This document shows, piece after piece, positions 16,653-26,164 of a DNA stretch of 64,000 nt. The position numbers and the translations under genes were made by a program. How positions within the stretch are numbered: the stretch's first letter is position 1; every line of letters starts with the position of its first letter. Source of the DNA: Sphingobacterium olei (GTDB taxonomy: Bacteria > Bacteroidota > Bacteroidia > Sphingobacteriales > Sphingobacteriaceae); assembly GCF_005048855.1 (NCBI RefSeq), contig NZ_SUME01000009.1, positions 1 through 64,000 of the forward strand. Reading direction: 5' to 3'. The notes below the pieces were generated by a model that did no database searches, was not told where the DNA came from, and saw only the letters and a list, made by a program, of their open reading frames with translations.

Positions 16653-17456
16653 TCATTTTTTCGTCCAATTTTCCAACTCTCTGAGTAATAAAGGATAGGC
16701 AGGATAAGTCATCCCATGATCGTAACCATCTAATTCAAGTAGCTTTACATTAGGGTGCCCCACTAACCGAAGCATACGTTTCAAATAGGCATTCTCTTCA
16801 TATCGGCCGACCATTTCCAATTCGCGGTCACCAGTAATCAATAAAATAGGGGGAGCATCTTTGCGCACCCAAAATAGGGGGGCAAGTTCATCCACAGTAG
16901 GCTGAAACTCGGTCAATCCCTTTTCTTTTCGCGCAGTAAAATGTGTAATAGCCTGAGAACTAAGGGAGGCGATTCCCAATAACATTTCAGTAGAAATGTT
17001 TCTATCGGCGAGATAACTTCTATTCAATCCCAACATTAAGGATAAATACGCCCCTGCTGAATGCCCTCCTAATGCTATTTTCCGCATATTTCCCCCATAT
17101 TCAGCGATATGTTCGAAAGTCCATTTGACTGCATCAGCCGCGTCTTGAATAATGTCTTCTACTTTTACCTGTGGAGAAAGTCGATACCCTACGCCCACAA
17201 TAGCAATTCCCTTATTCTTTAAATAGTCAGGTATCTCTTTATTTCCTCCTGTGAGGCCTCCGCCGTGAAACCAGATCAACGTTGTAAAATCTTTCTTACC
17301 TGCAGGATAATAAATATCTATTTTACATCTTTCTCGACTATACGCATCACCATTTGAAGTATACGTCATATCCTTCTTCTCTTGATAAGCTATTTCCTGT
17401 GAAAAAGCGGACAGAGATATAAATAACATACAAAAAGTAGTAATTAGATTTTTCAT
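16653..17456 (-). CDS. secreted alpha/beta hydrolase (esterase/lipase-like)
   Basis: 267 residues with a signal peptide (MKNLITTFCMLFISLSAFSQ). The oxyanion motif WFHGGG, nucleophile elbow GGHSAGAY, an Asp in TGDRELE, and His in DGYDHGMTY make up a complete catalytic triad of the BD-FAE / Acetyl-xylan-esterase-like group. Exported, probably periplasmic. Stands alone between convergent and divergent neighbours. Substrate not predictable. Confidence 0.82.
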   Translation of the reverse strand: MKNLITTFCMLFISLSAFSQEIAYQEKKDMTYTSNGDAYSRERCKIDIYYPAGKKDFTTLIWFHGGGLTGGNKEIPDYLKNKGIAIVGVGYRLSPQVKVEDIIQDAADAVKWTFEHIAEYGGNMRKIALGGHSAGAYLSLMLGLNRSYLADRNISTEMLLGIASLSSQAITHFTARKEKGLTEFQPTVDELAPLFWVRKDAPPILLITGDRELEMVGRYEENAYLKRMLRLVGHPNVKLLELDGYDHGMTYPAYPLLLRELENWTKK

Positions 17457-17774
17457 GTAATAAATGTATATTTAAATGTTAATGGAACCTCCACTCATCA
17501 GTCTAACAAATTCCATTTTAAACTTAACTAAAATGCTTTTAGTAGACAACTAAAAAATCCAGTTTTGACATTATCCCGATTACCTGCCTGCCAGTGGGCT
17601 GAAAGCGTAGCGAAACAGAGGGCTCTAAGTTTGTGTTTTCCTAAAGAAGAAATATTGACAAAATACATCTCTATGGAATTATGATTTGTGTCAGAACTTA
17701 GCAAAGATTTTCTTAATTTTACCCCAATTGAAACAAACAATTTTTAATTGGAGACAATTAGTTAAACAGCTTAA
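17457..17774. other. intergenic region before parC
   Basis: 318 bp with no credible gene. A 70-codon minus-strand reading frame (17528-17740) lacks family features. On the plus strand TAAGTTTG at 17626-17633 matches the -7 consensus TAnnTTTG about 140 bp before parC and is a weak promoter candidate. Confidence 0.5.
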
Positions 17775-20438
17775 ATGAGTGACGAAACGAATTATCCTGA
17801 TGAGAACAACTCAGAAGATTTAGTACCGCAAGAAAACGAACAGACTTCAAATACAATACCATTATCCGGACTCTATGAAAATTGGTTCCTAGACTATGCG
17901 TCGTATGTAATTCTGGATCGTGCTGTACCGCATATAAATGATGGATTCAAACCCGTACAACGTCGGATTCTACATTCATTAAAAGAAATGGATGATGGCC
18001 GCTTCAACAAAGCGGCTAATGTTATCGGTAATACCATGAAATATCACCCACACGGTGATGCTTCTATTGGTGATGCTATGGTACAGTTGGGGCAAAAAGA
18101 TTTATTGATCGATTGTCAGGGTAACTGGGGGGATCCCGTAACAGGAGACTCCGCCGCCGCACCTCGTTATATTGAAGGAAGGCTCTCCAAATTTGCTACC
18201 GAGGTCGTATTTAACGCAGATACTACAGAATGGCAATTGAGTTATGACGGACGAAACAAGGAACCCGTAACTCTGCCCGTGAAATTTCCTTTGTTACTTA
18301 CACAAGGAGCAGAAGGTATAGCTGTAGGTCTTGCCACCAAAATCATGCCCCACAATTTTATCGAACTAATCGATGGTTCCATCCAAGTTTTAAAGGGAGA
18401 ACGGCCGAATATTTTCCCGGATTTCCCGACAGGTGGTCTAGCTGATGTTTCTAATTATAACGAAGGGCAACGTGGTGGAAAAATTCGTGTCAGAGCAAAA
18501 ATTGAAGAACGGGACAAAAAAACCTTAGCTATTACCGAAATTCCTTTTGGTACCACTACTGGTGCATTAATTGAAAGTATTGTTTCGGCCAATGATAAAG
18601 GAAAAATCAAAATAAAAAAAATAGAGGATAATACTGCAGAATTTGTAGAGATCATGATTCACCTTGCGCCGGGCATATCACCCGATGTAACGATTGATGC
18701 ACTATATGCTTTTACATCCTGTGAATCTTCCATATCTCCAAATACTTGTGTCATACGAGATAATAAACCTCATTTTTTAAGTGTAAATGACATCTTAATT
18801 GAAAATACAAAACAGACAAAATCTCTTCTAAAACAAGAATTAGAAATACGCTTAAAAGAATTGCTTGAGAAAATTTTCTTTAGCAATCTGTTGAAGATTT
18901 TTATTCAAGAAGGAATGTACAAAAATCCGGATTACGAAAATTCAGGCGATTTCGATACTGTCGTACAGGTTTTAAGCGTTTTGTTTACACCATTCTTTGA
19001 TCAATTCTATCGAGAAATCACGCCAGAAGATTATAAAAAGCTAATCGACAAACCGATGAGTAGCATTACGCGCTTTGATGTCAAGAAAGCGGATGAGCAA
19101 ATGAAAGCCCTGGAAGAAGAGATCAAGGAGATAAAGAAAAATCTAAGACATCTAACTGAATATGCCATCGACTGGTTTGAGCATTTAAGATCAAAATATA
19201 GTAAAGGCCGCGGACGTAAAACGGAGCTTCGGATATTTGATAAGGTTGAGGCAACACAAGTTGCGTTGGCAAATGCTAAACTATATGTAAATCGCGCAGA
19301 AGGATTCATTGGTACCCACTTAAAGAAAGATGAATTCGTAAGCGATTGTTCAGATATCGACGAGATCATCGTATTCCGTGAAGACGGAAAATACATGGTT
19401 ACCAAGGTACAAGATAAGGTTTTCGTTGGTAAAGACATTATTTACGTTGCCGTATTTAAACGAGGCGACGAGCGTACCATATACAATGCCATATATAAAG
19501 ACGGATCTACGGGTACAACTTATGTCAAACGTTTTGCGGTTACCGCAGTTACACGTGATAAAGAATACGATATTTCTAAAGGAGCTAAAGGCTCTAAATT
19601 ATTGTATTTTACAGCTAACGCTAACGGAGAAGCAGAGGTTGTGCATGTACAGCTTAAACCCCATACAAAATTAAGAAAACTTGCATTTGACCTCGATTTC
19701 GCCGAAGTAGCGATTAAGGGGCGAAGCTCTCAGGGTAATATTGTATCTAAATATCCCGTCAAGAAGATAAATTTCAAAAGCGCCGGCGTCTCCACGCTCT
19801 CAGGCCGCAAGATTTGGTATGACCCGATTCTTAAACGGCTAAATGTAGATGAGAGAGGAACATTTTTAGGTGAGTTTGACGGAGACGACAAAATTTTAAT
19901 GATCATAAATGACGGTTCATATGAATTGTCAAATTTTGACCTCAACAATCACTTTGAAGAAAAGATAATTCGGATCGAAAAATATTTACCGGATCACATC
20001 TATACGGCAATCCATCAGGATGGTAAATCAGGAACCTTTTATGTAAAGCGTTTCAAATTTGATGATATCCCTTCAGGAAAACGTATATCATTTATCATTG
20101 ATGACCCGAAATCAAAACTTATCCTTTTAACAAATAATACATCAGCAGTGGTCAAATTGGATATCCTTAAAGGGAAAACCCAAACACCTGAAACGTTAGA
20201 ACAGCCGTTAAATGAAATTATTGACCTCAAAGGCATGAAGGCGCAAGGAAATAGACTTTCTTTTCATACTGTGAAAGAGATTAAGCTATTAACAGATGAG
20301 ATTGACTTATCTTTGAATTCCACTTCCGCGCATCAAGCTTTACCGGAAGAGTCGAGTTCAAATGGTGAAATTTCACTGGAAATCACGAATCCTGATGATG
20401 TCCAGATAGATGACGACGGTCAAATTGAACTATTTTAA
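17775..20438 (+). CDS. parC: DNA topoisomerase IV subunit A (ParC / GyrA family)
   Basis: 887 residues. The breakage-reunion domain begins YASYVILDRAVPHINDGFKP; the catalytic tyrosine is Y132 in APRYIEGRL. A coiled-coil region near 420-460 and a beta-pinwheel-like C-terminal domain (about 500-830) follow, ending in an acidic tail DDDGQIELF. The family partner ParE is often adjacent in Bacteroidota but is not in this window; upstream lies an unrelated esterase in the opposite direction. The annotation as ParC rather than GyrA rests on the divergent, tail-poor C-terminal domain without a clear GyrA box. Confidence 0.88.
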   Translation: MSDETNYPDENNSEDLVPQENEQTSNTIPLSGLYENWFLDYASYVILDRAVPHINDGFKPVQRRILHSLKEMDDGRFNKAANVIGNTMKYHPHGDASIGDAMVQLGQKDLLIDCQGNWGDPVTGDSAAAPRYIEGRLSKFATEVVFNADTTEWQLSYDGRNKEPVTLPVKFPLLLTQGAEGIAVGLATKIMPHNFIELIDGSIQVLKGERPNIFPDFPTGGLADVSNYNEGQRGGKIRVRAKIEERDKKTLAITEIPFGTTTGALIESIVSANDKGKIKIKKIEDNTAEFVEIMIHLAPGISPDVTIDALYAFTSCESSISPNTCVIRDNKPHFLSVNDILIENTKQTKSLLKQELEIRLKELLEKIFFSNLLKIFIQEGMYKNPDYENSGDFDTVVQVLSVLFTPFFDQFYREITPEDYKKLIDKPMSSITRFDVKKADEQMKALEEEIKEIKKNLRHLTEYAIDWFEHLRSKYSKGRGRKTELRIFDKVEATQVALANAKLYVNRAEGFIGTHLKKDEFVSDCSDIDEIIVFREDGKYMVTKVQDKVFVGKDIIYVAVFKRGDERTIYNAIYKDGSTGTTYVKRFAVTAVTRDKEYDISKGAKGSKLLYFTANANGEAEVVHVQLKPHTKLRKLAFDLDFAEVAIKGRSSQGNIVSKYPVKKINFKSAGVSTLSGRKIWYDPILKRLNVDERGTFLGEFDGDDKILMIINDGSYELSNFDLNNHFEEKIIRIEKYLPDHIYTAIHQDGKSGTFYVKRFKFDDIPSGKRISFIIDDPKSKLILLTNNTSAVVKLDILKGKTQTPETLEQPLNEIIDLKGMKAQGNRLSFHTVKEIKLLTDEIDLSLNSTSAHQALPEESSSNGEISLEITNPDDVQIDDDGQIELF

Positions 20439-20609
20439 ACATATTGGTTTAGGATAAGTAGCCGACACGTTACAAATCCTAAACCTAATTAATTACAAAC
20501 AAGACACTTAAGCAACCAACCGGTGTTTCCCGAAATCTAATCCTATATTGGCTCCGATTTTGGAACATTAAATTGTAGCACAGACACCTCTTTTATCGTT
20601 CTATTGTAG

Positions 20610-21365
20610 ATGAATTTTTTTAGTAAATTTTTTGGCACTAATAGTCTTAATAACAAAAAAGTAGCCGATCTAAGCTGGATGGAAATAGACATCCATAACC
20701 ATATTCTCCCATCCATTGACGACGGTAGTAAAAGTATAGAACAATCCATCGATTTAGTGCAAAAATTAAACAAAATGGGATTGAAAAATTTCGTTTGCAC
20801 ACCTCACGTAATGGAAGACGTTCATCCTAATACACCTGAAACAATTGGTGAAGCACATCTAAAGCTTACCCAAGCTTTAAAAGAAGCTGATAACGACACT
20901 AAAATCAAATTTAGTGCTGAATACATGATTGATTCGGGTATAGAAAAATGGATAGGTTCGAATCAACTATGTCCTCTGCCTAGCAATTACATACTTATTG
21001 AGATGTCCTACTTAAATGAGTCACAGGCGCTCTTTAAAACTATTCAAGATATTCAAAATTTGGGATTAAAACCAATATTGGCTCATCCTGAAAGGTATAA
21101 TTATTACCACATGAATTTCAACATCTATAAACAGATTAAGGATGCAGGATGTGCACTTCAATTAAACTTGCTATCTATTAGTAGATATTACGGTGAACAT
21201 GTAAAATCTACTGCGCTAACCTTAATTAAATCAGGAATGTACGATTTTGTAGGTACTGATCTACATCATGAAAAACATTTAAACGCATTAAATGAAATTG
21301 CTTTGAGATACAATATACCCGATTTATTGATTCCTTGCACAATACGAAATAGTGAACTTCTTTAA
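20610..21365 (+). CDS. PHP-type tyrosine-protein phosphatase, CpsB/YwqE-like
   Basis: 251 residues. Metal-binding motifs of the PHP fold are complete: DIHNHILPSIDDG, CTPHVMED, LAHPERY and GTDLHHEKH. The CpsB/CapC family dephosphorylates BY-kinases that control capsule or exopolysaccharide export. No kinase or capsule genes are adjacent. A weakly basic N-terminal extension (residues 1-25) precedes the fold. The stop codon lies at the edge of a long bidirectional terminator shared with msrA. Confidence 0.86.
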   Translation: MNFFSKFFGTNSLNNKKVADLSWMEIDIHNHILPSIDDGSKSIEQSIDLVQKLNKMGLKNFVCTPHVMEDVHPNTPETIGEAHLKLTQALKEADNDTKIKFSAEYMIDSGIEKWIGSNQLCPLPSNYILIEMSYLNESQALFKTIQDIQNLGLKPILAHPERYNYYHMNFNIYKQIKDAGCALQLNLLSISRYYGEHVKSTALTLIKSGMYDFVGTDLHHEKHLNALNEIALRYNIPDLLIPCTIRNSELL

Positions 21366-21416
21366 AATAAATAGTGCATTCAAAAAAGTAACTTTTTTGA
21401 ATGCACTATTTATTTT
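21364..21416. terminator. bidirectional terminator between the PHP gene and msrA
   Basis: An almost loopless 26-bp perfect inverted repeat (21364-21389 with 21391-21416) with A-rich and T-rich flanks on both sides. It covers the PHP stop codon edge and the whole msrA stop codon (21406-21408), so both transcripts end within it. Confidence 0.9.
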
Positions 21417-21921
21417 TTGATTTTAAGTACTTCTGCAATTTAGGAGCTATGACAGCTTCACAAAACGGGTTTTCTGGATTTCGATTAAAATAATTATGAT
21501 GGTAATCTTCCGCCATCCAAAATCGTTGGGCAGGCTCCACCGCGGTTACGATAGGATCATCAAAGATTTTTTCTTTTGATAATTCCTCTATTATCTTTTC
21601 AGATTGAAGCTTTTGGTCTTCTGTATGATAGAATATAACGGATCTATATTGTGTCCCTACATCTTCTCCTTGTCTATTTAACGTAATCGGATTATGTGTT
21701 TTAAAGAATATTGCCAATAGATCCGTGAAACTAAGAATCGTTTCGTCAAATTCTATATGAACAACTTCAACATGTCCTGTTGCTCCAGAACAAACCTGTT
21801 TGTAGGTAGGGTTTTCTCGCTTTCCACCCATGTATCCCGGCAAAACAGAAATTACACCTTTTGTATTTAAAAAGATGATTTCAGTACACCAAAAACAGCC
21901 TCCACCAAATGTTGCTTTCAT
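21406..21921 (-). CDS. msrA: peptide methionine sulfoxide reductase MsrA
   Basis: 171 residues. The active-site motif GGCFWC is at 7-12 (catalytic C9). Downstream motifs GYMGG, YKQVCSGATGHVEVV, HTEDQ and AEDYHHNYF (residue about 140) are standard for MsrA, which reduces methionine-S-sulfoxide. One late Cys (NPFC) may act as resolving residue. No fused MsrB. The coding end is inside the shared terminator stem. Confidence 0.95.
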   Translation of the reverse strand: MKATFGGGCFWCTEIIFLNTKGVISVLPGYMGGKRENPTYKQVCSGATGHVEVVHIEFDETILSFTDLLAIFFKTHNPITLNRQGEDVGTQYRSVIFYHTEDQKLQSEKIIEELSKEKIFDDPIVTAVEPAQRFWMAEDYHHNYFNRNPENPFCEAVIAPKLQKYLKSKNK

Positions 21922-22120
21922 CTATTCATTTTTATTTCATATGTTCCGCTTTCCTACGGACATTACAAATGTAAATATTATCCCACTTATTTTATATAAT
22001 TCGCACAAAAATTGCATTTTAATAGTTGGTTTTAAATTAAATATGCAAAAACAAATAACTTTTTTAAGATTATTCGCATTTTATTGCGGTTTTACTTAAC
22101 TTTAGTTTAATATTATGATT

Positions 22121-23344
22121 ATGGAAAATTTCAAAACAGCATTAATACTGATCTTTCTGATTTCCCTTGGCGTAACTTCCGAAGCTCAAGCTCAAGTTGA
22201 TTCTACACAATATCATCGTATTGTGCAAATAATAGATGAAAACAGTCGAGTAATCGCTCCTGACAAACGAACAAAAATTCTAGAAATCGCCGCCGAAAAT
22301 ATATCGGACAATCAGTACATTATCCAAACGACGGAGAAAGACGCAGTTATATTCTTGCAACAAAAATTGTCTGCTGTGCCGGCAAAAGTTACCTTCAAGA
22401 CACTTCCTGATAGCAGTGTTGGCGACCAAGTACACGGAATAATAAATTTATCTGTTGCCAATCTACGTACCCAACCGAGTCATGCGGCTGAAATGGCGAC
22501 TCAAGTATTATTGGGGACTCAAGTAGATATATTACAGAAAAATGGAGGTGATTTCCGTATTCGCACGCCAGAGGGCTATATTGCATGGGTTCCCACATCT
22601 TCTGTTACTGCTATGACGAAAACAGAGCTGAGTATTTGGAAAAAAAAACCTAAATTGATTTATATAGAAGAATTTGGAAGATCCTATTCCGCGGCCAACT
22701 CAAGTAGTCAACGTATTTCAGATCTGGTTTATGGTAATATTCTCTCTTTGTTATTGGAGGAAAGTGAGTATTATAAAGTGGAATATCCTGATAAGCGAAT
22801 AGCTTATATTTTAAAGGATGAAGCCGTTTTATTTGAGAAATGGGTCGATTCACGACAAGCGACACCTGAAAATGTCATTTTAAGTGCAAAAAGCATGCTC
22901 GGCCTACCCTACTTATGGGGAGGTACATCAGTAAAAGGCGTTGATTGTAGTGGTTTTACAAAAACCTCATTTTACATGAATGGATTTGTCATTCCGCGCG
23001 ATGCATCACAGCAGGTATTAGCAGGAGAAAAAATTGAAATTTTGGACGAAGAGGGAAATTTCAGTCCGGCACTAGCTTTGAAAAACTTAAATCCTGCAGA
23101 TCTATTATTTTTTGCTGCTGGCAAAAACAAAAATCCAAATGCGCGCATCACGCACGTGGCTCTTTACCTGGGTAATGGAGAGTTTATTCATGCCGCCGGT
23201 ACAGTGCGCATCAATTCCATGTTAAAGGATTCTAAAAACTATGATGACTTTCAATCACGCACTGTCGTAGCTGCACGAAGATATATTGGAACAAAAGATG
23301 AGCAAATAAAAGTTATTAAAGATCATTCATATTACACAAACTAA
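22121..23344 (+). CDS. secreted NlpC/P60 (C40) peptidase with SH3 domains
   Basis: About 407 residues from the second ATG (22121); an ATG two codons earlier is alternative. Signal peptide to about residue 26 (ending EAQAQ). Bacterial SH3-like segments span about 105-240. The C40 catalytic domain has LPYLWGG, Cys in VDCSGFT, His in ITHVALYLG and a second His in EFIHAAG. Family members of this architecture cleave gamma-D-Glu-diaminoacyl bonds in muropeptides. Seven bp upstream of a dipeptide epimerase that would use its L-Ala-gamma-D-Glu-type products, a recognised pairing in Bacteroides. Confidence 0.88.
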   Translation: MENFKTALILIFLISLGVTSEAQAQVDSTQYHRIVQIIDENSRVIAPDKRTKILEIAAENISDNQYIIQTTEKDAVIFLQQKLSAVPAKVTFKTLPDSSVGDQVHGIINLSVANLRTQPSHAAEMATQVLLGTQVDILQKNGGDFRIRTPEGYIAWVPTSSVTAMTKTELSIWKKKPKLIYIEEFGRSYSAANSSSQRISDLVYGNILSLLLEESEYYKVEYPDKRIAYILKDEAVLFEKWVDSRQATPENVILSAKSMLGLPYLWGGTSVKGVDCSGFTKTSFYMNGFVIPRDASQQVLAGEKIEILDEEGNFSPALALKNLNPADLLFFAAGKNKNPNARITHVALYLGNGEFIHAAGTVRINSMLKDSKNYDDFQSRTVVAARRYIGTKDEQIKVIKDHSYYTN

Positions 23345-23350
23345 TATACC

Positions 23351-24403
23351 ATGAGTTTATCGAATTGGGAAACTAAAAAAATGGGGAAGTTTACGCTAAG
23401 ATACCGACCATACACTTTGGAAATGCGACACGTATTTACCGTCGCATCCTTCAGTCGCACCACTACACCTGTCGTATTAACGGAATTAGAATACGATGGA
23501 ATAATTGGATACGGTGAAGCCAGTATGCCTCCGTATTTGGGCGAATCACAGGAAAGTGTTATCTCCTTCCTCAAACAACTGGATTTGACATCTTTTAGTT
23601 CGCCTTTTCAAACCGAAGAGATTTTAACTTACGTAGACACCCTCGCAAAAAATAATACTGCAGCAAAGGCAGCTATTGACATCGCGTTACATGATTTGTT
23701 AGGCAAGATCATGAATCAACCTTTTTATAAAATCTGGGGATTAAATCCAGATTTAATACCTCCTACTTCCTATACGATAGGCATTGATACCGAGGAGATG
23801 ATTCGTAAAAAAGTTGCAGAAGCAGGTCAATTTAAAATCCTAAAGATAAAATTAGGATTGGAAACAGATAAGATGATCATAAATACCATCCGCTCAGTCA
23901 CCAACACTCCGCTATGTGCTGATGTAAATCAAGGTTGGAAAAATAAAGAAGAGGCTTTAGAAATGGCGTATTGGCTTGCTGAACGAAATGTGGTTTTCTT
24001 AGAACAACCGATGCCAAAAGAACAAATAGACGATAATGCCTGGCTTACCGCTCAGTCTCCGATTCCCACTATCGCAGACGAAGGTTGTCAACGTCTATCG
24101 GATGTAACCAAACTTCATGGTGTGTATACGGGGATCAATATCAAACTGATGAAGTGTACGGGTATGCGCGAAGCAAAACGGATGGCAGAATTAGCGCGAT
24201 CATTGGAAATGAAAGTCATGTTGGGCTGTATGACGGAAACATCATGTGCCATATCAGCTGCTGCCCAACTGGGAGCCTTGGTGGATTGGGCGGATCTCGA
24301 TGGAGCGCTGTTGATCGGGAACGACATTTATAACGGCATGACTGTTGCCGATGGGATCTGTAAATTACCGGATCGACCAGGCATCGGTATTATTAAAAAT
24401 TAA
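23351..24403 (+). CDS. dipeptide epimerase (L-Ala-D/L-Glu epimerase-like, enolase superfamily)
   Basis: 350 residues. The MLE-subgroup active site is complete: KIK lysines K165/K167, metal ligands D191, E218 and D243, and the opposite-face K265 and K268 in INIKLMKC. The C-terminal MLGCMTETS and DLDG motifs are typical of L-Ala-D/L-Glu epimerases that recycle murein peptide. Directly downstream of the NlpC/P60 gene in one operon. Exact dipeptide specificity cannot be read from sequence. Confidence 0.88.
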   Translation: MSLSNWETKKMGKFTLRYRPYTLEMRHVFTVASFSRTTTPVVLTELEYDGIIGYGEASMPPYLGESQESVISFLKQLDLTSFSSPFQTEEILTYVDTLAKNNTAAKAAIDIALHDLLGKIMNQPFYKIWGLNPDLIPPTSYTIGIDTEEMIRKKVAEAGQFKILKIKLGLETDKMIINTIRSVTNTPLCADVNQGWKNKEEALEMAYWLAERNVVFLEQPMPKEQIDDNAWLTAQSPIPTIADEGCQRLSDVTKLHGVYTGINIKLMKCTGMREAKRMAELARSLEMKVMLGCMTETSCAISAAAQLGALVDWADLDGALLIGNDIYNGMTVADGICKLPDRPGIGIIKN

Positions 24404-24417
24404 CTATTCCCAATATT

Positions 24418-24462
24418 AAAAGAGCGAAAGGCCTTGCAAATTTGTAGGCCTTTCGCTCTTTT
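24418..24462. terminator. bidirectional terminator between epimerase and M14 peptidase
   Basis: Perfect 17-bp stem AAAAGAGCGAAAGGCCT (24418-24434) and AGGCCTTTCGCTCTTTT (24446-24462), 11-nt loop, A-tract/T-tract on both sides, between convergent genes. Confidence 0.9.
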
Positions 24463-25972
24463 AATGAACTCTATTTTTAAATGTCAAATCTTTAATATCT
24501 TTTGATAAATCGATGAGATAGCCATTAAAAACGGCATATTTCAAATTACCGGATGAATCGCCTAAATAAAAATTAGTGGTTCCGCCCAGATCGATCGAAG
24601 AAGTAGTAAAAAATTGCTTTTGTGTAAATAAATGAATAGGTAAACTATGTAAACTACTTTCCCTTCTCGTTCCAACTGTTTTAACAGGAGCAGCCATAAA
24701 TCCTTTTTTCAACAAAGCGTAAGCTTGTTCCATAGTTAACGACGAAATATCATTAACCTCATTGGTAGCTAACTTTGCTGCGACAAAATGAAGTCCCTCA
24801 GCGTCTACCTCATCATAGCCAATAGCTTCAGGTAAATCACCGATATCTTCCACTCGTCCTCTTACGAAATAATCTCTTCCTACCGTTGTTTCGCCTCTTC
24901 GGATAGCGATATCCGTTTTTAACGAAATACTGTCATTACCAACGGACAAATTCCGAATAACCACATCATGTAAAAGAGAAGCATTGAATGGTATATCTTC
25001 ATAATGTGCTGCTTCGTATTTCTTATAGCTTCCTTCAGCGATTTGAATCAATGCATTTAAAATGATGATAAAATTCAAGCGTCGGATTTCCTGTTTTTCT
25101 GGATCTCCCTTAAGTCCACCGGATTCTATAAGTACCGTACTAGCACCCCAAGATTGAAAATTGTCACCAAATCCTCTAGGCGTATATGTATCATCATACT
25201 TTGCTACCGCATCGGGAATATACTGTTGTAAAATTTCATTCATACCGACGATCAACTGCATCGCACCTTCACGTACTTCATTTATTTCCCGTCCTTCATT
25301 GTAAGCTGGTGCCAACAACGAAATGGTCACAGGATTTTTAGTACCGGGCACACTATAATATATACTTTGATCGTGTAGATTAAACCCGTACTGTGGAACT
25401 ATTGCTTTCGCTCGGGCTTTAAGCAACGCCCCTTCTACAGTCTGTCCTGCCCGGGCATCTCGATTCAGATCGATACTTTGTGCATTCCTTCTATTATAAA
25501 TTTCCGCTCCATCTGGATTAAGCATAGGAATAAAATGGATCCCTAATTTACTTTTAAGTAATTCTCTTATTTCAGAAGAATCATCGTCTTTTCCTTCTAA
25601 ATAATTAAACAGGTCAAACAAAGCCATGGTTGCTGTCGGTTCATCTCCATGCATCTGTGACCATAGCATTACTTGGATATCTCCCTCTCCATATGTCAAT
25701 TCATAGATCGATCGTCCTTGCACGGATTTCCCAATCTGATCAACGACGAAAACCTTATTTTGTGCATGCACTTTTATCAACGAATCGATGTCGCTATGTT
25801 TAAAACGACGATGAAACAAAGCAGGTTCTTTATATTTTTTATGTAGTGTATTAAACTGTGCTGTATCTAATTTCATTGCTTTTGAAAAGTCTGAATCAGA
25901 GGTTGACGAAAGTGGATTGCTGCAAGAGGCAAAGACCACGGTTGTTAATAAAATAATAGGAAGTAATTTCAT
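24461..25972 (-). CDS. M14-family zinc carboxypeptidase lipoprotein
   Basis: 503 residues. N-terminal hydrophobic signal with a putative lipobox ending at C17 (VVFASC). The zinc site is H108/E111 in MHGDEPT and H200 in FNLHDQ, with the substrate Arg in NRDAR (about 171-174) and a later Glu in VLIESGG. Family members trim peptides or muropeptides; proximity to the NlpC/epimerase pair suggests cell-wall peptide turnover (inference). A C-terminal region of about 150 residues has no recognised fold. Confidence 0.83.
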   Translation of the reverse strand: MKLLPIILLTTVVFASCSNPLSSTSDSDFSKAMKLDTAQFNTLHKKYKEPALFHRRFKHSDIDSLIKVHAQNKVFVVDQIGKSVQGRSIYELTYGEGDIQVMLWSQMHGDEPTATMALFDLFNYLEGKDDDSSEIRELLKSKLGIHFIPMLNPDGAEIYNRRNAQSIDLNRDARAGQTVEGALLKARAKAIVPQYGFNLHDQSIYYSVPGTKNPVTISLLAPAYNEGREINEVREGAMQLIVGMNEILQQYIPDAVAKYDDTYTPRGFGDNFQSWGASTVLIESGGLKGDPEKQEIRRLNFIIILNALIQIAEGSYKKYEAAHYEDIPFNASLLHDVVIRNLSVGNDSISLKTDIAIRRGETTVGRDYFVRGRVEDIGDLPEAIGYDEVDAEGLHFVAAKLATNEVNDISSLTMEQAYALLKKGFMAAPVKTVGTRRESSLHSLPIHLFTQKQFFTTSSIDLGGTTNFYLGDSSGNLKYAVFNGYLIDLSKDIKDLTFKNRVH

Positions 25973-26057
25973 ATGTATATAATTTGCCTTTTAACGGCCA
26001 TATGGAATGCCCATGCATTTGTGTTTTCGGAAACATGAATATTTCATATGTATATAA
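25967..26057. repeat. 16-bp direct repeat around the M14 start region
   Basis: TTTCATATGTATATAA occurs at 25967-25982 and again at 26042-26057. The first copy contains the M14 start codon on the minus strand, so the second looks like a duplicated translation-initiation region with its own ATG but only a short frame behind it. Confidence 0.5.
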
Positions 26058-26164
26058 CCTATTTTCTGACGATTTGTTCAATCACCGCGTTAAAAAATTC
26101 GTCTATCAAACAGAAATTGTTCCTATCCTTAATCCAAATGTCTTTAAAAATGTTCTTTTGTCCA

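Noticed and set aside
17528..17740. 70-codon minus-strand frame before parC
   Set aside because: No family features, poor start, composition like intergenic DNA.
17775..20438. DNA gyrase subunit A rather than ParC
   Set aside because: The C-terminal region lacks an evident GyrA box, and the tail differs; the assignment as ParC is preferred but is not certain.
25896..26081. 61-codon minus-strand frame upstream of the M14 gene
   Set aside because: It overlaps the M14 signal peptide region in another frame and its internal repeat comes from the 16-bp duplication.
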